This document shows, one piece after another, positions 1 to 5,216 of a stretch of 5,463 nucleotides of DNA (its first letter is position 1; every line of letters begins with the position of its first letter). The notes under the pieces were generated by a model. The model was not told the origin of the DNA. It saw only the letters and a list, made by a program, of their open reading frames with translations, and searched no databases. A program made the position numbers and the translations under genes. The stretch comes from Candidatus Gastranaerophilales bacterium. Lineage in GTDB: Bacteria > Cyanobacteriota > Vampirovibrionia > Gastranaerophilales > Gastranaerophilaceae. The stretch spans positions 1-5,463 of the forward strand of contig CAJULH010000064.1 of assembly GCA_910587175.1 (NCBI GenBank). Direction: 5' to 3'.

Positions 1-1
1 G

Positions 2-241
2 GTAGCTCATGAATTATTAAGAGAAGATTTAGCCGAAGTTTTAGGCAGCCTTTCGCCCCGCGAAAGAGATGTTTTAAGACTGAGATTCGGCATGGATGAC
101 GGCAGACAGAGAACTTTGGAAGAAGTGGGCCAATTGTTCGGTGTTACCCGCGAAAGAATTCGTCAAATTGAAGCAAAAGCTTTAAGGAAATTGCGCCATC
201 CAAACCGTTCAAAAAGGCTCAAAGAATATATTGAAGTTTAA
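2..241 (+). CDS. rpoD: Primary RNA polymerase sigma-70 factor, C-terminal fragment (region 4)
   Basis: Only the last 79 codons are in the window; the rest lies to the left. Sigma-70 directs core RNA polymerase to promoters, and region 4 contacts the -35 element. The visible part opens with the helical segment preceding region 4 and the signature LSPRERDVLRLRFGM (residues 17-31). The helix-turn-helix of region 4.2 follows, with TLEEVGQLFGVTRERIRQIE at residues 38-57, then the basic segment AKALRKLRHPNRSKRLKEY. This arrangement, including the GMDDGRQRTLEEVG junction and the RIRQIEAKAL helix, is that of primary (housekeeping) sigma factors rather than ECF or flagellar types. The end is natural: a TAA stop followed within a few bases by a strong terminator. 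Whether it is the only rpoD-type gene of the genome, or one of several group 1/2 factors as in cyanobacteria, cannot be told from this fragment. Confidence 0.96.
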   Translation, partial: VAHELLREDLAEVLGSLSPRERDVLRLRFGMDDGRQRTLEEVGQLFGVTRERIRQIEAKALRKLRHPNRSKRLKEYIEV

Positions 242-246
242 AATCA

Positions 247-279
247 AAAGACCGGAGAAAATTAAATTCTCCGGTCTTT
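247..279 (+). terminator. Intrinsic terminator of the sigma factor gene
   Basis: A perfect 13-bp inverted repeat (247-259 pairs with 267-279; core GACCGGAG / CTCCGGTC) encloses a 7-base A/T loop. The stem starts five bases after the sigma stop codon. The right arm ends in TTT and runs into a T-rich stretch (279-297). It should end the sigma transcript and separate it from what follows. The flanking A and T residues could make it work in both directions. Confidence 0.92.
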
Positions 280-314
280 AATATTTCTTAATATTTTAAG
301 CCGGGAGCATACAA

Positions 315-335
315 GCATTATCCCTTGAATAATGC
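315..335 (+). other. Small hairpin upstream of a possible promoter
   Basis: GCATTAT at 315-321 pairs perfectly with ATAATGC at 329-335 around a 7-base loop (CCCTTGA). A competing pairing of GGGA (303-306) with TCCC (321-324) is also possible. A T-rich stretch (338-352) follows loosely, so this could be a weak second terminator for sigma read-through, an operator-like inverted repeat, or chance. Confidence 0.3.
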
Positions 336-350
336 GACTTTTGGAATTTT

Positions 351-379
351 TTGTAAACAAATGTAACGTATTTTACTAA
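351..379 (+). promoter_or_regulatory. Possible promoter for a short noncoding transcript
   Basis: TTGTAA (351-356) and TACTAA (374-379) are spaced by 17 bases, the ideal sigma-70 distance, although the -10 is only a moderate match. Transcription would begin near 386 and end at the terminator at 563-591. A GTA-N8-TAC motif (363-376), the shape of a CRP/NtcA-family half-site pair, overlaps the spacer and -10. An AT-rich background makes chance matches common. Confidence 0.35.
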
Positions 380-385
380 ATCGGG

Positions 386-591
386 CAATTATTGCAAACG
401 TATATACTTTATATATGTACGAGGACTGATTAAAGATTTAAATTTTAGGAAAGAGCAAAATTAAGATACATAAGATATAAAGATATAAAAACACACACAT
501 TCTAACCAAATACACACTAACCTTCACTTCACACACGAGGAATTACTAAAACAAGTATTTCCAAACGGCTTTTTTAAAAGCCGTTTTTTTT
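386..591 (+). ncRNA. Candidate small noncoding RNA or orphan leader, about 200 nt
   Basis: The 3' end is well supported by the terminator at 563-591; the 5' end is inferred from the possible promoter at 351-379. The last part of the sigma-to-ribH gap therefore looks transcribed, yet no reading frame is seen in it. Bases 483-536 contain no G on the + strand and are A/C-rich, predicted to be unstructured, and run straight into GAGG (537-540). That is the look of a 5' leader, but the next bases offer no ATG, GTG or TTG before the terminator stem. It could be a regulatory RNA, an attenuated leader of ribH, or the remnant leader of a lost gene. It does not match a tmRNA, RNase P RNA, SRP RNA or FMN riboswitch that I can recognise. 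Confidence 0.3.
563..591 (+). terminator. Intrinsic terminator upstream of ribH
   Basis: AAACGGCTTT (563-572) pairs perfectly with AAAGCCGTTT (577-586) around a 4-base loop, and the T run continues to 591. It is a textbook factor-independent terminator. It lies about 290 bases after the sigma terminator with no gene between them, which is the main reason to suspect a separate small transcript there. It also means ribH must be transcribed from its own start just downstream, unless the structure is a read-through attenuator. Confidence 0.87.
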
Positions 592-615
592 AGCATTTTT
601 ATTTAGAAATCTTTA

Positions 616-624
616 TGTTAAAAT
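616..624 (+). promoter_or_regulatory. Extended -10 promoter of ribH
   Basis: TGTTAAAAT gives a TGn extension plus a TAAAAT hexamer (619-624). The -35 position (about 596-601) is only a T-run, as is tolerated with extended -10 promoters. It sits between the upstream terminator and the ribH ribosome binding site, where a promoter is required, and would give a leader of roughly 25 bases. Confidence 0.5.
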
Positions 625-656
625 TTAAGAAAGTCTAAAAATATGAGGGAAACTTT

Positions 657-1121
657 ATGGCAAATGTATTTGAAGGAAGCCTTGTAGCAGATAAAAATGA
701 CAGATTTTGCATTGTTGTTTCAAGGTTTAATGAATTTATAGGCTCAAAACTTTTATCCGGTGCCAAAGATGCATTTATACGCCATGGGGTTGAAGACAAA
801 AATATTGATGTCATTTGGGTTCCCGGTGCTTTTGAAATCCCCCTTGCTGCAAAAAAAGCCGCAAAAAAAGGATATGCTGCAATTGTTACCCTTGGGGCTG
901 TTATAAAGGGCTCTACATCTCACTATGATTATGTTTGTGCAGAAGTTTCAAAAGGGGTTGCACATATTTCTCTCGAGTGTGAAGTTCCTGTAATATTTGG
1001 CGTGCTGACGACTGAAAATATTGAACAGGCAATAGAGCGCGCAGGTACAAAAGCCGGAAACAAGGGCTCTGATGCTGCAGAAACTGCAATCGAGATGGCA
1101 AATTTATTTAAAAATATTTAA
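657..1121 (+). CDS. ribH: 6,7-dimethyl-8-ribityllumazine synthase
   Basis: Catalyses the penultimate step of riboflavin synthesis, condensing 5-amino-6-ribitylamino-uracil with 3,4-dihydroxy-2-butanone 4-phosphate to lumazine in the cytosol; the family forms pentamers or 60-mer capsids. The 154-residue length is typical. Family signatures are all present: SRFNEF (22-27, with the aromatic that stacks on the pyrimidine ring), VPGAFEIPLA (55-64), GAVIKGSTSHYDYV (80-93, with the catalytic histidine H89), PVIFGVLTTE (111-120), and RAGTKAGNKG (128-137, with the phosphate-binding arginine R128). The ATG start is set by GAGGGA at 645-650, six bases upstream, and by alignment with the family start MxxxEG. 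The gene stands alone: no ribD, ribE or ribBA is adjacent in the window, so it is not part of a rib operon here, and no FMN riboswitch is seen upstream. No GC-rich terminator follows it. Confidence 0.98.
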   Translation: MANVFEGSLVADKNDRFCIVVSRFNEFIGSKLLSGAKDAFIRHGVEDKNIDVIWVPGAFEIPLAAKKAAKKGYAAIVTLGAVIKGSTSHYDYVCAEVSKGVAHISLECEVPVIFGVLTTENIEQAIERAGTKAGNKGSDAAETAIEMANLFKNI

Positions 1122-1166
1122 TTTAAGATTCTAATTTTATAGATCTTTAGGTTAATATGAATTTTA

Positions 1167-1178
1167 AATCTTAAGATT
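1167..1178. repeat. Perfect 12-bp palindrome after ribH
   Basis: AATCTTAAGATT is its own reverse complement. A partial copy of the same half-site, TTAAGATT, lies at 1123-1130 just after the ribH stop, and can pair with AATCTTAA at 1167-1174 to form a larger AT-rich stem. The site could be an operator-like dyad for the gene at 1246, part of a weak 3' end for ribH, or chance in AT-rich DNA. Confidence 0.35.
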
Positions 1179-1213
1179 GATGATATACCTTTTCTAAAAA
1201 GTTATTGTTAACT

Positions 1214-1219
1214 TATAAA
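1214..1219 (+). promoter_or_regulatory. Possible -10 element for the gene at 1246
   Basis: TATAAA lies 32 bases before the ATG at 1246. No convincing -35 hexamer is found 16-18 bases upstream (around 1190-1197 the sequence is TTTTCTAA), so only the -10 is proposed. The gene could also be reached by read-through from ribH, since no strong terminator separates them. Confidence 0.3.
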
Positions 1220-1245
1220 AGACTTGGATTTGGGAAACAATAAAG

Positions 1246-1914
1246 ATGAAAAGAATCATTATACTTTTATTATTTGGTATGCTTTTGCTGCCGCAGTGCG
1301 CATTTTCAAATGATAATTTTATATATGCCATAAATGTGAACAGGGATGAAATTTCAGGAAGTAATATTAGCCTGAATATAAAAAGCGATTACAAGACAAA
1401 TATTAAACATAAAATCGATGAAACCGGCAGGGAATATTTTGATATTAAAGATGCCAGCCTGAAGGAAAATTTTGCCGTTCAATACAATAATGCAAACGGT
1501 GTTGACAGTGTTATAGCGCAGCAAATCGGAAACAAGGTGCGTGTTTATGTAAACGGAAGCGATATTGAGAATATTTCCGTAAACTTTAATAATGTTGAAA
1601 ACCAGCCGTACCCTGATAAAAGTGCCGGTTATGCATTGAGTGTTTTTGCTCTTATTGTTTGTGCAATATTTAGTGCGTTTAAAAAGAAAGCCAAAAGACT
1701 CAAGGCAAAAGCTAAATTTATCCAAAATAATGCTTCAAAAACCGTTTACAATACCCTTATGGAAAAGAAGACTTCAAATAAAGTTTATGACAACAGAAAT
1801 TTAACCCTGAATTCCTTAAATAAAGGAAAAAGTATTGTTCACCCAAATATTTCAGGCAGAATGAATATTCAAAACGCAAGGCAAAACAGGGCTGCTGCAA
1901 AAATTGCAATGTAG
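1246..1914 (+). CDS. Exported membrane-anchored protein of unknown function
   Basis: No family is recognised with confidence. The 222-residue product begins with a clear signal peptide: MKR, a hydrophobic core (4-15), and an AFS|ND site compatible with signal peptidase I after residue 21. A cysteine at 18 is preceded by LPQ, which is not a good lipobox. Residues 22-125 form a polar, beta-rich extracytoplasmic domain (for example VIAQQIGNKVRVYVNG at 89-104), loosely reminiscent of an AMIN-type domain. A transmembrane helix follows at about 127-145, then a strongly basic stop-transfer stretch (KKKAKRLKAKAKF, 146-158) and a 60-residue basic, Asn-rich cytoplasmic tail. The topology is therefore N-out, C-in. 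The start is fixed by the signal peptide; the ribosome binding site is weak (GGGA at 1232-1235, ten bases upstream). It ends with TAG 86 bases before the next gene, which has its own promoter. Confidence 0.85.
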   Translation: MKRIIILLLFGMLLLPQCAFSNDNFIYAINVNRDEISGSNISLNIKSDYKTNIKHKIDETGREYFDIKDASLKENFAVQYNNANGVDSVIAQQIGNKVRVYVNGSDIENISVNFNNVENQPYPDKSAGYALSVFALIVCAIFSAFKKKAKRLKAKAKFIQNNASKTVYNTLMEKKTSNKVYDNRNLTLNSLNKGKSIVHPNISGRMNIQNARQNRAAAKIAM

Positions 1915-1950
1915 GTTCATTTAATAAATACTATTTTCAAAGTATTACAA

Positions 1951-1979
1951 TTGCAGATGTTTGATTTATCATTTATAAT
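1951..1979 (+). promoter_or_regulatory. Strong sigma-70 promoter of the acidic protein and protease operon
   Basis: TTGCAG (1951-1956) and a consensus TATAAT (1974-1979) are separated by exactly 17 bases. Transcription should start near 1985-1987, leaving only about 15 bases of leader, which consists mostly of the GAGGG ribosome binding site (1989-1993). This is the best promoter in the window and points to constitutive sigma-70 expression of the two downstream genes. Confidence 0.85.
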
Positions 1980-2000
1980 TGAATCTACGAGGGTTAACTT

Positions 2001-3740
2001 ATGGATAATTTTAATGCTCTGTCAAAATCTGCCATATTGACCAAACTGGCGCTTGATGGATATTTTATAGACTTATTAACATTAAATTCATTTATAAAAG
2101 AATGGCAAATTGAAGCCATATATGAAAATGAATTTAATGTAGAATTTTTTGATAATACTTCATACGAAATAATTCTAAATAATTTAAAAGAAAAATATAA
2201 TAAAACCAAAGAAACCCTTGATAATACGCAAGAATACATTAATGAACATCCCGGACAAAAAGAAGAGGTGGAGAATATTGCGTTTGCTGAAGGTCCTGCG
2301 CACACAAATGAATTTTCAGAAGGCATACAAGGAGATATTATAGAAGCCAAGTTTGAAGATACGGCAAAAGAATCCACAGAACAACCTGTTGAAACAAAAC
2401 AGGATGATTTAAAGGATGATTTAAACCAAGCTATATCTTTGGATGATTTAGTTAAGGAAGCAAATAATTCTGATGATTCCAGTAATAAACAGACCGGGCT
2501 ATTAAACCAAGACACGGATGAGGTTTTGAAAGAAACGTATGATGCTCCGGAAACCTGTGATATTTCTTTGGATGAAATTCAAAATGTAGCATCCAAAGAA
2601 GCTCCCAAAGATAACGAGCCTTTAAATACTGTTTCAAAGATTTATAAACCAAAAGAAACCATTATGCCAAGGGCAATGAAAAGGCTCACTCCTGCGCCGG
2701 TTTCTCCTTTTTCTGCTTTAAATGTCAACAAAAGCTATTTTGAAAATGAAGAATATGAAGAAGAAGCTGTTGCTGAATATAATGGCGGGGAAGATGAGGA
2801 ATATGTTGATATCCTGGAGGCGGAAAAGTTTAGCCCCGAGGAGATTGAAAAAGCGGAAAATTTGATAAAAAATACAGCAAGAAAGGAACCTGAAAAACCG
2901 GAGTCTTCTTATGAAGAGCCCGTTTCTGCGGATGAATTTGGCGAACCTGAAAATAAACCGGTAGCGGATAATGCAGCTCAAAACCAAAAAGAAGAGGACA
3001 ATACGGAAAAAGATGAGCTTGATTTAATGCAGCTTGCCCAAACCTTTGCCCAAAATTTAACAGGCGCAAAAGATGCAAAAGACGTACCTCCTGCTGATTT
3101 GGAAGAGATATTTTCTGGCTCGTATACAGAACCGTTTGAAGATTTGCAGGATTTTGTAAGAGAAACTGCGGATGAGGATCAAGCGGATGAGTATCAGCCT
3201 GAAGAATATAAATCATTGCAGGAAGAAATTCCGTCAGATATTGTTGTTCCTGAAGTTCAAGCCAATGTTTCTTTGATGCCAAAAGAAATGAATGCATCAA
3301 ATTTGACAGCACAAGATATCAGAGAAATTATAAGGGATGAAATTTCAAAACAGACGGCTAATGTTGTTCCAAAACCGCAAAATGGTGAAGATATAAGAGA
3401 AATAATAAGAGAAATTGTAAAACAGACTACAGATATTGCCCCGCAGAATGCTTTTAAGCTTGATATTTCCCATGGTACTCTTGATATGATTGCAAAAAGC
3501 ATTGCAAAGAAAATTGCTGCAAAATTAAACAGCTATTATAAACTAAACAGTTCTAAACAAAATGCCAAGCTGCAATTATTCAGGGAAAGAACGATTGAGC
3601 TGAAAGAGAAGAATCAAATTCTTGCAGATGAAAATAAAAAACTCAGAATTCTTCTTGCCGAGACTAACCGGAATCTAAATTCATACAAGCCTACAATATT
3701 TGGTTTGTTTAAGTTTACAGGTAAAAAAAGAAGAAGATAA
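2001..3740 (+). CDS. Large acidic, mostly disordered protein with C-terminal coiled coil, unknown function
   Basis: No known family is recognised. The 579 residues divide as follows. Residues 1-70 form a compact, probably helical N-terminal domain (SKSAILTKLALDGYFIDLL). Residues 70-430 are very rich in Glu, Asp, Asn, Pro and Lys and look disordered, with short hydrophobic-acidic motifs such as SLDDLVKEA (146-154), SLDEIQNVA (189-197) and DLEEIF (366-371), and one basic proline-containing island, MPRAMKRLTPAP (222-233). Two repeated helices, DIREIIR, occur at 439-445 and 464-470. Residues 484-560 are helical, with the coiled coil LFRERTIELKEKNQILADEN at 526-545. The last residues are strongly basic (FTGKKRRR). 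There is no signal peptide or transmembrane segment, so it is probably cytoplasmic. The start follows GAGGG at 1989-1993 by seven bases. It lies 27 bases upstream of the RseP-type protease and very likely shares its transcript, so it may assist or be regulated with the protease; that link is inference from position only. Confidence 0.88.
   Translation: MDNFNALSKSAILTKLALDGYFIDLLTLNSFIKEWQIEAIYENEFNVEFFDNTSYEIILNNLKEKYNKTKETLDNTQEYINEHPGQKEEVENIAFAEGPAHTNEFSEGIQGDIIEAKFEDTAKESTEQPVETKQDDLKDDLNQAISLDDLVKEANNSDDSSNKQTGLLNQDTDEVLKETYDAPETCDISLDEIQNVASKEAPKDNEPLNTVSKIYKPKETIMPRAMKRLTPAPVSPFSALNVNKSYFENEEYEEEAVAEYNGGEDEEYVDILEAEKFSPEEIEKAENLIKNTARKEPEKPESSYEEPVSADEFGEPENKPVADNAAQNQKEEDNTEKDELDLMQLAQTFAQNLTGAKDAKDVPPADLEEIFSGSYTEPFEDLQDFVRETADEDQADEYQPEEYKSLQEEIPSDIVVPEVQANVSLMPKEMNASNLTAQDIREIIRDEISKQTANVVPKPQNGEDIREIIREIVKQTTDIAPQNAFKLDISHGTLDMIAKSIAKKIAAKLNSYYKLNSSKQNAKLQLFRERTIELKEKNQILADENKKLRILLAETNRNLNSYKPTIFGLFKFTGKKRRR
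2402..2450 (+). repeat. Three in-frame copies of GGATGATTTA
   Basis: The 10-mer occurs at 2402-2411, 2414-2423 and 2441-2450, always in the same reading frame, and encodes Asp-Asp-Leu each time (residues 135-137, 139-141, 148-150 of the acidic protein). The spacing is 12 and 27 bases. It looks like local duplication of a short acidic-hydrophobic motif rather than a mobile element. Confidence 0.7.
3312..3428 (+). repeat. Degenerate tandem repeat encoding two DIREIIR helices
   Basis: Unit 1 encodes residues 438-452 (QDIREIIRDEISKQT) and unit 2 residues 463-476 (EDIREIIREIVKQT) of the acidic protein; their starts are 75 bases apart. The following residues are also related (ANVVPKPQN versus TDIAPQN), so the duplicated unit may be about 25 codons long. 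The DNA copies have diverged at synonymous sites while the protein is conserved, which suggests selection on the helix. Confidence 0.75.
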
Positions 3741-3767
3741 CCAAAAGAAAAATTAGAGAGAAATAAA

Positions 3768-5216
3768 ATGAATACGATAATAATGCTGTTTTTAATAAGT
3801 TTGCTGATTTTAGTGCACGAACTCGGGCACTTTTTTGCAGCAAGAATATTTGGAGTAAGGGTTTCAAAGTTTGGCTTTGGTCTTCCAATTGGTCCTACGC
3901 TTTTTAAAACAAAATGGGGCAACACTGAAATTTTGATTCATGCCTTTCTTCTTGGCGGATATGTTTCATTTCCGGATGATGAAGAAAAAGAAGAAGAGGC
4001 AAAAAAGGCTGTAAAAGAAAAACTTGGAGAACCTGCAAAAGAAGATATGCAGAAAGAAAACAAGGAAGATATTCTTCCTATGGATTCACCGGAGCGGTTT
4101 AGAAATAAAAAACCCTGGCAAAAAGCAGTTATTGTTTCTGCCGGCGTGTTTATGAATGTTGTTTTTGCAATATTTCTGACAATGTTTGCAGCAGCCTGGT
4201 ATCATAAACTTCCGACAGGAACGTCTGATGTTTTTGTAAAAGAAATTGTTTCAAAAAATAATGGTTCAAATATTACAGGTGCTGATATTAAGCCTGGCGA
4301 TAAAATCAAAAGCATAAATGGAATAAATGTAACATCAACCTACAAATTTATTTTTGTGGTTCAAAAAAGCAAATATTTTGACGGTTTTGTAGATGGTGAA
4401 GTAATTACAAGAAAACTCGCAGATTTAAAAAAAATGAATCCTGATGTGGATTTTGAAAATTTAATTCCTGCCGGTACTTCTTTAAAATTGCCCGCTGCAG
4501 CTTCTGAAAAACCATTAAATGTGTCTGAAAACGTGGTATCTGGTTATGAAAAATACGAAACTTCCGAAATTGCCCTTACAAAGGAAGAGACAGAGTTAAG
4601 AAATGAGGTTGAAAATAAAACTTCATACACTCTTAAAGAAGATATAGAACCTGAAAGCATTGCAAAAGCGCTTTCTGATACCTATAAGCCCATAACGATT
4701 GTGCTGGAGAGAAATGGTAATGAAATTATTTTAAATAATATTTATACGGATAAAAACGGTATATTGGGCTTAAAACTTGAAACAAAAGAAAATTTTACCC
4801 CGACAAGTACACCAAAAGAGATTGTGACAAATTCAATTAATTATCTTTGGCAAAGTACAAAGCTTATGGGTTTTGGCTTGTGGCAATTAGTCACAGGCAA
4901 AATTCCTATGTCTGAAATGCATGGTATTGTTGTAATTACAAAGGTGGGTTCTGATATTATTGAAACCTATGGAATGTTAAATGGACTTCTTTTGACTGCG
5001 ATTATAAGTATAGATTTAGCTATAATTAATCTCCTTCCTATTCCTGCATTGGATGGCGGACATTTAATGTTTCTTGCGCTTGAAAAAATTCTTGGCAAGG
5101 AATTGGATGAAAAAATAACCGAAGGCATTGGAAGATTTTTCTTTCTGTTGTTAATTATTCTTATGGTTTATGTTATTTTCAATGATATTTTTGCCCTTGT
5201 AACGCATAAGTTTTAG
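3768..5216 (+). CDS. rseP: RIP site-2 zinc metalloprotease, RseP/RasP family, with two insertions
   Basis: Intramembrane protease that cuts transmembrane substrates (anti-sigma factors, signal peptides) as the second step of regulated proteolysis. The zinc motif HELGH (17-21) lies in TM1; the membrane-associated beta region with LLGGYVSF is at about 44-68; TM2 at about 119-143 carries the FMN asparagine (N130); TM3 at about 403-426 holds NLLPIPALDGG (421-431) with zinc ligand D429; TM4 is at about 456-476. The PDZ region lies outside the membrane between TM2 and TM3, starting around 155 (IKPGDKIKSINGINV, 174-188) and resuming at ITIVLERNGNEI (309-320). At 482 residues it is longer than the usual 350-450. 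The excess is an acidic Lys/Glu linker at about 70-105 in the cytoplasmic loop and about 100 residues (203-306) inside the PDZ region. The usual GP before the TM2 asparagine is GV (126-127). AGAGAG at 3755-3760 supports the start, which precedes TM1 directly. The preceding gene ends 27 bases upstream. All catalytic residues are intact, so an active enzyme is expected; the substrate is unknown. Confidence 0.95.
   Translation: MNTIIMLFLISLLILVHELGHFFAARIFGVRVSKFGFGLPIGPTLFKTKWGNTEILIHAFLLGGYVSFPDDEEKEEEAKKAVKEKLGEPAKEDMQKENKEDILPMDSPERFRNKKPWQKAVIVSAGVFMNVVFAIFLTMFAAAWYHKLPTGTSDVFVKEIVSKNNGSNITGADIKPGDKIKSINGINVTSTYKFIFVVQKSKYFDGFVDGEVITRKLADLKKMNPDVDFENLIPAGTSLKLPAAASEKPLNVSENVVSGYEKYETSEIALTKEETELRNEVENKTSYTLKEDIEPESIAKALSDTYKPITIVLERNGNEIILNNIYTDKNGILGLKLETKENFTPTSTPKEIVTNSINYLWQSTKLMGFGLWQLVTGKIPMSEMHGIVVITKVGSDIIETYGMLNGLLLTAIISIDLAIINLLPIPALDGGHLMFLALEKILGKELDEKITEGIGRFFFLLLIILMVYVIFNDIFALVTHKF

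Larger units (their letters stand above)
280..656. other. Gene-free stretch between the sigma factor gene and ribH
   Basis: No open frame of plausible length, start and ribosome binding site is seen on either strand. The segment holds a small hairpin (315-335), a possible promoter (351-379), an A/T-rich leader-like segment, a 54-base stretch without G on the + strand (483-536), a GAGG sequence (537-540) with no usable start codon after it, a strong terminator (563-591), and the promoter and ribosome binding site of ribH (about 616-650). I see no tRNA, rRNA, FMN riboswitch or CRISPR structure here. Confidence 0.8.

Noticed and set aside
438..500. Short - strand frame encoding a 20-residue hydrophobic peptide (MCVFLYLYILC...), reminiscent of a type I toxin
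   Set aside because: No good ribosome binding site precedes the ATG, no promoter is evident, and AT-rich DNA easily yields hydrophobic codons. It lies opposite the G-free stretch and is probably accidental.
537..575. GAGG followed by a short frame (ATT ACT AAA ...) ending in the terminator, as a possible leader peptide
   Set aside because: It would need an ATT start one base after GAGG; no ATG, GTG or TTG at a usable distance.
592..656. FMN riboswitch upstream of ribH
   Set aside because: The leader is only about 25-60 bases, AT-rich, and the conserved FMN-aptamer segments are not found here or in 280-591.
1354..1725. 123-residue open frame on the - strand
   Set aside because: Antisense to the exported protein, whose signal peptide and transmembrane segment make the + strand convincing; no family likeness on the - strand.
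1927..1946. AATACT / AGTATT inverted repeat after the exported protein gene as a terminator
   Set aside because: Only six A/T-dominated pairs and no T run; too weak.
1208..2002. GTTAACTTAT occurring at 1208-1217 and 1993-2002 as a shared regulatory site
   Set aside because: One copy falls on a possible -10 region and the other between ribosome binding site and start codon; the positions are not equivalent, so chance is likelier.
2830..3312. 160-residue open frame on the - strand
   Set aside because: Lies wholly within the acidic protein gene, has no promoter or ribosome binding site, and its composition mirrors the Glu/Asp codons of the + strand gene.
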